Shown: positions 1-7,441 of the stretch, one piece after another
How the letters are laid out: each line of letters begins with the position of its first letter
Numbering within the stretch: the first letter of the stretch is position 1
Assembly: GCA_937861115.1 (NCBI GenBank)
Contig: CALMBD010000303.1
Location: 22,181 to 86,180 of the forward strand
Length of the DNA stretch: 64,000 bases
Direction of reading: 5' to 3'
Origin: an uncultured Bacteroidota bacterium
Lineage (GTDB): Bacteria; Bacteroidota; Bacteroidia; Chitinophagales; Saprospiraceae
Notes under the pieces: generated by a model
Told to the model about the DNA's origin: nothing
Databases searched by the model: none
Seen by the model: the letters and a program-made list of their open reading frames with translations, nothing else
Program-made: the position numbers and the translations under genes

Positions 1-743
1 CTGGTTATGGCGACTTTTTCTGTAAAACAGGCCTTTTCCCCCAGTTCCAGCCACACATCGCCATCACCAAAGGCGGATATAAAACTGCCGTCGAAACTGC
101 ATTGGAACAGGGTCGGCGTGTTCATCTGGGTAACAGACCCGGGTACTTCCAGCACGATACCCGGCAAGTGTTCATCTTCGATATACAGGGCGCCGATCTT
201 CCCGAGACGCGTGTTCTTTACACATATCGTGCGGAGCAGGGTGTCGCCTTTTTCTCCGCTCATCAGCGCATCGGTTACGCTTTCAATAAGCAGCAGGCCC
301 GTTTCTATGGTAAAGGACGAAGTGTTCAGTTGTGCGCTGGCGACCGAGGAATTCACCTTGAGTCCTGCAACAAATAACTGGCCGGCATCCAGCGCATCGG
401 CTGCTGCACAATTGGCGCCGATTTGCAGTGCAACAGTAGCGACGGCGCCCGGGGCGAGGCTGGAAAGCGAAAAATTGGGCTCCGCCGGATTGCTTACGTT
501 CTGCTCGGTGGCTCCCAGGACAGTTCCCGGTATGTATTCCGTACCGGAAGGAAGCGTCACCTGCAGGACGCCATCCGTTATCGGGGTGTTACCTGTATTT
601 CGTATGCTGACAAAAAAGGTGTCGGTTCCGCAAATAAAGAGCGAATCACATTTTTGAAAGGTGAGGAGTATGCCCTGGGAAAAGAGCATCTGCGAAAAAA
701 GACAGCACAGTAATGTGGTAAACAGCCGGGTAAAGGTTGTCAT
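1..743 (-). CDS. Secreted DUF11-like repeat protein, 3' end cut by window edge
   Basis: An open frame reads leftward from an ATG at 743 to the window edge without a stop (247 complete codons). Its first residues form a Sec signal peptide: MTTFTRLF, a hydrophobic stretch, then FSQG. After that comes a Cys-containing beta-rich region with phrases such as SIRNTGNTPITDGVLQVTLP and SLSSLAPGAVATVAL. These are typical of the DUF11/conserved-repeat family found in secreted and surface proteins. A second related unit appears to follow from about residue 150. Bacteroidota proteins of this kind usually end in a T9SS sorting domain, but that part lies outside the window. The function is unknown; a surface or adhesion role is inference. 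The frame choice is secure because signal peptide and repeat read through unbroken. Confidence 0.8.
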   Translation of the reverse strand, partial: MTTFTRLFTTLLCCLFSQMLFSQGILLTFQKCDSLFICGTDTFFVSIRNTGNTPITDGVLQVTLPSGTEYIPGTVLGATEQNVSNPAEPNFSLSSLAPGAVATVALQIGANCAAADALDAGQLFVAGLKVNSSVASAQLNTSSFTIETGLLLIESVTDALMSGEKGDTLLRTICVKNTRLGKIGALYIEDEHLPGIVLEVPGSVTQMNTPTLFQCSFDGSFISAFGDGDVWLELGEKACFTEKVAIT

Positions 744-795
744 AAGTAGAAGCGGGTAGGCGAGTCTTGCGTATTTGATTGGACGCATAAATTTA

Positions 796-826
796 GGATC
801 AAAAAGCGATTAAGACCTTTTGATCC
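796..826. repeat. 9-bp perfect inverted repeat in the upstream region
   Basis: GGATCAAAA (796-804) is mirrored by TTTTGATCC (818-826) with a 13-nt spacer. It lies between two divergent genes, next to a TAAATTTA box (788-795) that could be the -7 element of the leftward secreted-protein gene. It could be an operator or a small hairpin; nothing in the sequence decides which. Confidence 0.4.
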
Positions 827-921
827 ACGTATAAAATGGAAGAGATGGCCGGTATTGCCGATCCGCTGCTTTTGTGTGGTCAAAAACATGAACCTAACCA
901 GATTAACGCGCGCGCTTTTCC

Positions 922-929
922 TACCTTTG
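922..929 (+). promoter_or_regulatory. Bacteroidota -7 box (TACCTTTG) for the acyltransferase gene
   Basis: A perfect match to TAnnTTTG lies 19 nt before the ATG at 949. Transcription would start near 935-937 and leave a leader of about 13 nt. No convincing TTTG -33 element is seen at the usual distance. Confidence 0.45.
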
Positions 930-948
930 CGCGCAATTTTACAGGACT

Positions 949-1686
949 ATGGCAGTTTTTCGCAAAATCTGGGCGGTATATGCGGTGGCGCTGTTTCTGA
1001 TACTCATGACATTGAGTCTCCCGGTCATCGGTATCAATATGGTATTTTCTCCCGGCGTTAAGGCATTGCGAAGAAATATCTGGTACCTGCACCACTTTTT
1101 TACCCCGCTTTTTCTGGCACTGATCGGCATTCGGCTGGATATCAGCGGGCAGGAAAAACTGGACCGCAAACAATCATACGTGCTGGTGGGCAACCACCGT
1201 TCATCGCTTGACTTTATCGTTCATGCCCACGCCTTTCCCGGCGTCTTCCGTTTTTTGGCAAAACAGGAGTTGCAGAAAATCCCGGTATTCGGCTGGGTCG
1301 TAAAGAAGATGTGCCTTAACGTTGATCGCAGCAGCGCCATGAGTCGCGCCCGCAGCGTTGTGGCGCTGAAACACCAACTGGCCGACGGCTGGAGCATATT
1401 TATTTACCCGGAGGGTAGCCGCAATAAAAAAAGCGACGCGCTCGGCCCCTTTTTCGACGGCGCATTCCGCATTGCCATTCAGACCGGAGCGCCCGTCGCT
1501 ATTGAAACCATTGTCAACATTAACGACGTAACCATCGGCTACGACCTCCAGCCCGGCGTTGTGCGCGTTATCTGGGACGAGCCGATCCCGACCACCGGTA
1601 TGACGGCTGAGGATATCCCCGCGCTCAAGAACAAGGTCGAGCAGATCATGTTGGGCCATATTAACCGATACTACGGATTGTCCTGA
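949..1686 (+). CDS. plsC: 1-acyl-sn-glycerol-3-phosphate acyltransferase (PlsC/LPLAT family)
   Basis: A 245-aa inner-membrane acyltransferase, close to the usual PlsC length. It would move an acyl chain onto lysophosphatidic acid to make phosphatidic acid in phospholipid synthesis. One or two hydrophobic segments occupy residues 5-60. The catalytic HX4D motif is N82-H83-RSSL-D88, and the lysophosphatidate-binding block is YPEGSRNKK at about 153-161. A Lys-rich stretch (LAKQELQKIPVFGW) lies between, as usual in the family. The ATG follows a perfect TAnnTTTG box. It is followed after 26 nt by the CBS-type gene, so the two may be co-transcribed. An ornithine-lipid or other LPLAT substrate cannot be excluded. 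Confidence 0.88.
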   Translation: MAVFRKIWAVYAVALFLILMTLSLPVIGINMVFSPGVKALRRNIWYLHHFFTPLFLALIGIRLDISGQEKLDRKQSYVLVGNHRSSLDFIVHAHAFPGVFRFLAKQELQKIPVFGWVVKKMCLNVDRSSAMSRARSVVALKHQLADGWSIFIYPEGSRNKKSDALGPFFDGAFRIAIQTGAPVAIETIVNINDVTIGYDLQPGVVRVIWDEPIPTTGMTAEDIPALKNKVEQIMLGHINRYYGLS

Positions 1687-1712
1687 TCACACCAAATTAC
1701 ATAAAAACATCT

Positions 1713-3071
1713 ATGCATTTCAAACAGAACATACTCGAAACCATAGGCGGCACACCGCTGGTGAAACTCAACAGGGTAGCCGCAGAGATCCCGGCGCTTG
1801 TATTGGGCAAAGTGGAAACGTTCAACCCCGGACACAGCATTAAAGATCGCATGGCGGTCAGAATGATCGACGACGCGGAGGCGCGCGGCGACCTCAAAAA
1901 AGGTGGCACCATCATCGAATGTACCTCTGGTAATACGGGAATGGGGCTTGCGCTCGTGGGCTGCGTACGCGGATACCGCTGTATTTTTACCACAACCGAC
2001 AAGCAAAGCAAGGAAAAGGTCGATTTGCTGAAAGCGCTTGGCGCAGAAGTAATCGTTTGCCCGACAAATGTCGAGTCCGACGACCCGCGGTCGTATTATT
2101 CCGTCGCACGGCGCCTGAGCCAGGAGATACCCAATTCTTTCTGGTGCAACCAATACGACAACCTGTCGAACCGGCAGGCGCATTACGAAAGCACCGGACC
2201 GGAGATATGGCAGCAGACGGAAGGAAAAATTACCCATCTGGTGGTCGGTGTCGGTACGGGCGGTACGGTGAGTGGTGTGGCGAAATACCTGAAGGAACAA
2301 AACCCGAACATCCAGGTTTGGGGCGCCGATACGTATGGGTCGGTGTTCAAAAAATACCACGAGACGGGAGTTTTTGATCCGAAAGAGATCTACCCCTATA
2401 TCACGGAAGGCATCGGAGAGGATATTCTGCCGGCAAACGTCGACTTCAGTGTTATCGACAAGTTTGAAAAGGTCACGGACAAGGATGCCGCCGTGTGGGC
2501 GCGCAGGCTTGCACGGGAAGAAGGGCTTTTGCTCGGGTATTCCGCCGGCAGCGCCATGGGCGCCCTGTCGCAGTTGCGGGGTCAGTTGAAAAAGGACGAC
2601 ATCGTGGTCGTTATTTTCCACGATCACGGCAGCCGGTACGTCGGTAAGATATACAACGACGACTGGATGCGCGAACGCGGCTTCCTCGATGTCGAACTGA
2701 AAGTCAGGGACCTGATCGCCCGCAAAAAAGACCGGCGGTTCATTTCCGTTCAGGCCGATGAATCGGTTCGCCAGGCATTTAACCTGATGAAATCATACGA
2801 TATCAGCCAACTTCCTGTTCAGGATGGCGATAAAATGGTCGGCTCGATCACGGAAACACAGGTGTTGCATTTTCTGTTGGAAAACCCGCTTCAAAACTCG
2901 GAAAAAACGGTGCAGGATGTCATGGGCAAGGCGTTTCCCGTTGTGAAGGAAGACCTCCCGATCAGTCAACTCAACCGCTATATCAGCAAAGAAATACCCG
3001 CAGTCGTCACAACGGATCGCTCCGGGATGCTCCATATCGTTACGCAGTATGATCTGATACAGAACCTGTAG
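1713..3071 (+). CDS. cbs: Cystathionine beta-synthase (PLP fold plus CBS-domain pair)
   Basis: A 452-aa fold-type II PLP enzyme. The expected reaction is condensation of homocysteine and serine to cystathionine, with cysteine synthase activity as the alternative. The PLP lysine is K44 in SIKDRMA, the substrate loop is TSGNTGMG (about 71-78), and the PLP-phosphate loop is GVGTGGTVSG (about 179-188). The segment GSRYVGKIYNDDWM ends the catalytic part as in eukaryotic-type CBS. Residues from about 335 to the end form two CBS motifs, which in homologues bind adenosyl ligands and regulate activity. The CBS tail and length favour cystathionine beta-synthase over CysK. A possible partner for transsulfuration (gamma-lyase) is not in the window. 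Confidence 0.88.
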   Translation: MHFKQNILETIGGTPLVKLNRVAAEIPALVLGKVETFNPGHSIKDRMAVRMIDDAEARGDLKKGGTIIECTSGNTGMGLALVGCVRGYRCIFTTTDKQSKEKVDLLKALGAEVIVCPTNVESDDPRSYYSVARRLSQEIPNSFWCNQYDNLSNRQAHYESTGPEIWQQTEGKITHLVVGVGTGGTVSGVAKYLKEQNPNIQVWGADTYGSVFKKYHETGVFDPKEIYPYITEGIGEDILPANVDFSVIDKFEKVTDKDAAVWARRLAREEGLLLGYSAGSAMGALSQLRGQLKKDDIVVVIFHDHGSRYVGKIYNDDWMRERGFLDVELKVRDLIARKKDRRFISVQADESVRQAFNLMKSYDISQLPVQDGDKMVGSITETQVLHFLLENPLQNSEKTVQDVMGKAFPVVKEDLPISQLNRYISKEIPAVVTTDRSGMLHIVTQYDLIQNL

Positions 3072-3074
3072 ACA

Positions 3075-3235
3075 GAGGGTGTCGCATAAGTGATCCGATA
3101 TTTGCCAATACCAAATTATTATTGGACTGCGCCGGACTATTCACGGGGTGACTCGAAGTCACCCCGTGAATGAGCCCCTTAAGCCAAACAAAATTTCGAA
3201 CGCTTGGAGGCTGATTTTACTTATGAGACACCCTC
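3075..3235. mobile_element. MITE-like palindromic unit with 17-bp terminal inverted repeats
   Basis: The outer ends are GAGGGTGTCGCATAAGT (3075-3091) and its near-perfect reverse complement (3219-3235), matching at 16 of 17 positions. The core is a separate perfect 15-bp hairpin (3139-3171). No ORF is present. The GAGGGTGTC-type end resembles termini of bacterial IS elements, so a non-autonomous miniature element is likely. No clear target-site duplication is visible. It fills the gap between two convergent genes. Confidence 0.5.
3139..3171. terminator. Perfect 15-bp hairpin between convergent genes
   Basis: ATTCACGGGGTGACT (3139-3153), loop CGA, then the exact reverse complement (3157-3171). 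It sits between the stop codons of cbs and the TraB/GumN gene, so it may stop transcription in both directions. No U-run follows on either side. It may instead be only the structural core of the MITE-like unit. Confidence 0.4.
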
Positions 3236-3239
3236 CTTT

Positions 3240-6200
3240 TTAGTATCTGTCGAAATAATACCGCTCTCCGCCCATGCTATCGCTGACATACCGTTCGCGG
3301 TTGGCAAAGCGAGCCTCTCCGATCTTTTTGCGGATAAATTCTTCCTTTTCCTTTCCGGCCAGTTCGGGCATGACCTGTTTGATGGGGCCGTCGCCGAGGC
3401 TGCGGCCGTAGTAGTCATATGGATCGAAGGTTAAACCCGTATCTGCATCTTCCTTGGCCAGGTAGCTGAAGTCGTTGGGCATGGTAGCGCAAGCCAGCCC
3501 CCAGTCGTTGAAGTTTTTCGCCTTGATGTCGAAGAAATAAAGGGTCGCGGGTTTGTTGTTCAGCACGGTTTTATGCTTGCTGATGAATTGAATGGAATCC
3601 AGTTCGCGGTCTGCCCCTTCCATCAAATATGATTTGGCGAGCGCTACCGTATCGGTAAACCAGCCCGAGAAGGCTTGCAGTTTGTTTGTTTTCGCCAGCA
3701 GGCCGAAAAAGGCATATCGCGTTTTATCGTCCTCCGTGAACGGCTTCAGTTTATCCGGCGCGACCGGAATGCCGTTTCTAAGGTACAGGCCATAGGCCAG
3801 CAGCCGCACCTCATTGTCGCCGTATTTGATCGCGCGTTCCACCAGGCTCTTTACTTTGTCGTCCTTCGCCAGGAAAGGGGCGAGGAGCTGGAAATTGCGT
3901 TCAATCGTAGTGTTTGCGTCAGCGCCGTCGTAGTCCTCATAATAACCGTACTGGCCGTAGCCGTTTTCACTTTTGGCCCTGTCTGCTTCGTCTTCATATT
4001 GGCTTTGCGAGAGGTGCCAGGCTGTTTCGCGAAGGAGGGAGGGCTTGAGGTATTGGTAGGCTTTGGGCTTGATAAGCCCCCGTTTTACCAGGGCATTCAG
4101 TATTGTATATACTTCGTCGCGGTTGCTCTTTACGTCTGCGAGTTGCATCAGTTTCGGGAAAAAAGCCGCGGTAAGTTCGAGTGTATCGTGGAACCGGGAA
4201 AAAAGGATGCTTTTATCCTTGCCGAAGTAAATCGGGCGCTCCAGCCAGATGTCGAACAGCGTATTGAAGGATGCTTTGGTCTTCATGGCCGCCAATGCGC
4301 CGAGGGCCAGCGACTGGTAGCGGGCAGAGTCGGTGCGGGTGGAGCAAAAGTCGCGGAGCCAGGTGACGGCTTCGGGTGATTTGGAATCGCCGACGGCATT
4401 GATCAGGATCGAGCGTTCCAGGAATTTGAGTTTGTCGAATCCGGGGTTGGAGATGGCCGATTTCAGCATGGGAAAATCGCCCGGCTGAAAACGCACTCCC
4501 CATGATTTGCGCAGTTCGCTCAGCGCCGCTTTGCGTTTCAGGCTGTCTGTCGCGTAAATATCCTGCAGGAATGCTACGCTCCGCTCGCCAAAGCGCACGG
4601 GGCCGGTAATACTGTCGGTCGGCGCGAACGTCGAGAATACCGTCTTGATGAAATCTGTTTCCGGCGTCTTGAGGTTGACCGTAGCCTGAAGCGTGTACAT
4701 CCGCTTGTTGATCAGTACGATTTTTGCGCGGATGCCCCTGGTGCTGTTGGTGTCTTCAATCAGAAAATGACCGACGAGCATGCTGTCGACGCTTTCCCAC
4801 TTGCTTTCCCGAAGGGCCATTTTGTTGTTCCGGGTAAGCGTTTTCCGGATATCGAGTTCAAAGGAGTCGCGGGTAGGTACCGTGCCCCTGTTGGCAAAAT
4901 CGGAGGAACGCACCGAAACCTCCTCCCCGGTGAGGGGCGATTTCAATACACGGCCGCCGTTCATGCTCCAGTCGTACGCGTCTTCATTATCGTACATGCG
5001 ATACCGTTTGCGATTGCCTTCTTCGAATATTTTTTTCAGTTTTTCCATGAACGCCTTGCGGGGCTTCTCCGGCGTTTGCCGCATCTTGATCGTGAAATCC
5101 AGCGTGGTATCCGTCATTAGAGTCCAGCCCTCGGGGTACTGCATAGGCTCAATTGAAAATGAATTGAAGAACGCATCCGGCGCAACCTGCACTTTTTTCC
5201 GGCAGCCGAGCATGTAATAGTGGGGCCCGTCCACAACGATCCGGACAAAATGCCAGGCGCTGTCCCGTTCGGACTGGAAGGAAATGTCCTGTGTGGGATA
5301 GGGCGATTCCGACAACAGGCGCATCTGCGGCGCTTTTTTGGTAAACTGCTCGGCAATTTTTTCACCGATGATATTCAGTTCGAAGGTGTCTTCTTCTATG
5401 AAGCCCCAGTCGTGATAATCCGTGCGATACACGAAATAAAAGGCGCTGTCTGCGGGGTCTACCGTGGAGGCCATGAAGTACTGGGCATTTTTATCCTCTG
5501 TCGTGTTGACCTGCAGCGAAGCCGGGAAGGTGGCCTTGAAGCCGCCGTGACTTGGTTTTACGGTGACGGGTTGGCGCTTTGTTGCAGTCAGTTGGTGGGA
5601 AAACTCGATACTGTTCAGAAAGCGGTCTGCCTCTTCACCGAGCGCATAATCGCCGTTGCCGCCCGTGGTGAACATGATCACCTCGAACGGTGTCACGAAT
5701 ATCTTGTAGCGCTGAATATCGCCCCGGCGGGTGCGTGTTGTGATCTGGTGTCCCGGGAAGGGTTTGTCGAGCCGGATGCGCTCCTGGATTTTTCCCGGTA
5801 TTTGCTCATACAGCAGACTGTCGAGCCGTTCGGCGATGTATTCCGGGCGTTGGCCCGACCACCAGCCGAATGTTTTGAGCCGGTACACCGCATAAAAGGC
5901 GCCGTTGTTCATATCGGCGCAAAGGTTCTGCTCGAAGCCCCGGTAATTGGCCGTCGGATAGAAGTTGCCGGGCGCATCTGCCGACCACAGCGAATCTTTC
6001 GACCACTGTTTGGACAGATGGACGGGGTATCGAATCTTTTCGATCTCCTCCTTGTCCTGGTTGCCCCTTGCCGAAGTGAACCGGACCGGTCGCAGGGTAT
6101 AGCCCTTGCTGCGCAACAGGGTGATCACGCCCGTTTCGCCCGGCAGGTGCGCGGCGCCGACGGCTGAAAACAGCGAGGTGCCCGACTGCAGGATGGAATC

Positions 6201-6968
6201 GATGCGGTTGGCCATGATGATGTTGCGCTCGTCGAGCATCCATTTCTGGAAGTTCTTGCTGGGGCTCGACAATTTATTCAAAGAATCCAGCAGGGAAAGA
6301 TCCTGGTTGCGGTAGGCTTCCTCCATTTTGGATGGGTCGAAGTACCCGCGGTAGTAGTTATTGTTCTTTTTCTCGTCGTCATCGGGTATCTGGGCGCGCA
6401 TGGCCGCTTCGTAACTGCCTTCCAGTGTTTCCAGGCCGATCACCTTTTTCCCAAGTTTTCTGCCGGCCTGAAAAATGAATAAGTCGAGGTAAGTATCTTC
6501 TTCATATTCCTGCCTGTATTGGTTGGAGCGATATAAAAACTCGTTGCTCATGGCGGGTTTCCAGGAAAGCATGGCGCTAAGCAGTTCGTTTTCAGGGGCG
6601 GCAAACCGGAACGACTCGTTGTACAGGTTTTGATAGCCGGCCCTGCCGCCATATGCAGCATAGGGATTTCGGAGCGCCATGAGGCCATCTTCGTCGTCGT
6701 CCGACAAGTCGTCGGTAAACTGTTGCCACTCGTCGTGGTTGGTCTCCAGCGCCACCATGTCCACATTGCGCAGGGCCACAAAAAAAGTATCGCTGAGGTT
6801 AAAAACCAGTTTTTCCGAAACGTGCATGGTGCCGTACAGGTAGCCGGGTTTGGAAATTCCCTTGCCGGAAATTTCCCAAAGCAGGCCGGTCATTTTTTCG
6901 GGTTTGTTCTGGGCCTGGACCGAGATAAAACACAGGTTGAGTGCAAAAAGAAGGGCAATACGGAGCAT
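3240..6968 (-). CDS. Large secreted TraB/GumN-domain protein (1,242 aa)
   Basis: It starts with a signal peptide (MLRIALLFALNLCFISVQAQ). Residues about 25-295 form a TraB/PrgY/GumN domain, with the family's metal/active-site motifs intact: GTMH (46-49), ERN (247-249) and GAAH (271-274), plus conserved Glu at 75. In the related TIKI family such residues make a metalloprotease. Typical GumN-like proteins are about 300 aa, so the remaining ~950 aa are unusual. They comprise about three beta-rich modules (about 310-450, 460-600, 620-790) with paired aromatic/Tyr phrases, then a mainly helical region with HEAT-like repeats to the end. The role is unknown; a periplasmic or surface protease is inference. 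It ends five bases from the MITE-like unit. Confidence 0.8.
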   Translation of the reverse strand: MLRIALLFALNLCFISVQAQNKPEKMTGLLWEISGKGISKPGYLYGTMHVSEKLVFNLSDTFFVALRNVDMVALETNHDEWQQFTDDLSDDDEDGLMALRNPYAAYGGRAGYQNLYNESFRFAAPENELLSAMLSWKPAMSNEFLYRSNQYRQEYEEDTYLDLFIFQAGRKLGKKVIGLETLEGSYEAAMRAQIPDDDEKKNNNYYRGYFDPSKMEEAYRNQDLSLLDSLNKLSSPSKNFQKWMLDERNIIMANRIDSILQSGTSLFSAVGAAHLPGETGVITLLRSKGYTLRPVRFTSARGNQDKEEIEKIRYPVHLSKQWSKDSLWSADAPGNFYPTANYRGFEQNLCADMNNGAFYAVYRLKTFGWWSGQRPEYIAERLDSLLYEQIPGKIQERIRLDKPFPGHQITTRTRRGDIQRYKIFVTPFEVIMFTTGGNGDYALGEEADRFLNSIEFSHQLTATKRQPVTVKPSHGGFKATFPASLQVNTTEDKNAQYFMASTVDPADSAFYFVYRTDYHDWGFIEEDTFELNIIGEKIAEQFTKKAPQMRLLSESPYPTQDISFQSERDSAWHFVRIVVDGPHYYMLGCRKKVQVAPDAFFNSFSIEPMQYPEGWTLMTDTTLDFTIKMRQTPEKPRKAFMEKLKKIFEEGNRKRYRMYDNEDAYDWSMNGGRVLKSPLTGEEVSVRSSDFANRGTVPTRDSFELDIRKTLTRNNKMALRESKWESVDSMLVGHFLIEDTNSTRGIRAKIVLINKRMYTLQATVNLKTPETDFIKTVFSTFAPTDSITGPVRFGERSVAFLQDIYATDSLKRKAALSELRKSWGVRFQPGDFPMLKSAISNPGFDKLKFLERSILINAVGDSKSPEAVTWLRDFCSTRTDSARYQSLALGALAAMKTKASFNTLFDIWLERPIYFGKDKSILFSRFHDTLELTAAFFPKLMQLADVKSNRDEVYTILNALVKRGLIKPKAYQYLKPSLLRETAWHLSQSQYEDEADRAKSENGYGQYGYYEDYDGADANTTIERNFQLLAPFLAKDDKVKSLVERAIKYGDNEVRLLAYGLYLRNGIPVAPDKLKPFTEDDKTRYAFFGLLAKTNKLQAFSGWFTDTVALAKSYLMEGADRELDSIQFISKHKTVLNNKPATLYFFDIKAKNFNDWGLACATMPNDFSYLAKEDADTGLTFDPYDYYGRSLGDGPIKQVMPELAGKEKEEFIRKKIGEARFANRERYVSDSMGGERYYFDRY

Positions 6969-7260
6969 AATTGTTCGTAAAATTCAGTGGTGAAGATTTT
7001 GGAGTTGGGTAGCACGGACGGTGCATACAAAACGTAAAGATGAAGCGCTCCGGGATTATGGCGTTGAAAACCCTAAGAAATATTTAAAAAATTCAACGGC
7101 TGAGTGTTCGGGTTTGGTATATATCCTGAAACAGAATTTTAACATATCCGATCCGAATGGGCACAACTGCCCGGGATAGTGTGGTTTGCAATTAGTGTTT
7201 TAAGACTTTCCCGCTTTGCATCACCTGCTCATACGGGCTTTTCAATTCCGGTATGTTTCT
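6969..7260. other. Gene-free spacer
   Basis: About 290 bases upstream of the TraB/GumN gene contain no supported ORF or RNA. An AT-rich segment (7075-7150) and a weak -7-like box (AAAACGTA on the plus strand, 7029-7036) are the only things visible. The palindromic repeat described next follows. Confidence 0.5.
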
Positions 7261-7385
7261 CGCAGATTTCACACAGATTTATTTCGCGCAGATTTGACAC
7301 AGAAAGTCTGCGCGAAATCTGCGCGAAATAAATCTGTGTGAAATCTGTGCGAAATAAATCTATGCGAAATAAATCTGCGCGAAAC
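7261..7385. repeat. Long intergenic palindrome of CGCAGATTT-type units
   Basis: A 35-nt arm (7261-7295) is mirrored by 7315-7349 with a single mismatch. Two more direct copies of GCGAAATAAATCTGCGC-like units follow to 7385. The transcript would fold into a long hairpin. The core word CGCAGATT recurs in the palindrome upstream of ccmE (33037-33131), suggesting one dispersed intergenic repeat family. Confidence 0.7.
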
Positions 7386-7422
7386 AAAAAAATGCCACCC
7401 CGCAACAACAGGATGGCATTTT
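7386..7422 (-). terminator. Rho-independent terminator of the choice-of-anchor L gene
   Basis: Read on the minus strand it is AAAATGCCATCC, a short loop, then GGGTGGCATTTTTTT. That gives a 9-12 bp stem directly followed by seven T. It lies 20 nt after the stop codon of the 1,639-aa gene. Confidence 0.75.
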
Positions 7423-7441
7423 CAAACAAAAGACTTTCGAT

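Noticed and set aside
7-657. Plus-strand frame of 216 codons at the window start
   Set aside because: The opposite strand reads an unbroken signal peptide plus DUF11-like protein through the same bases, which is far more convincing.
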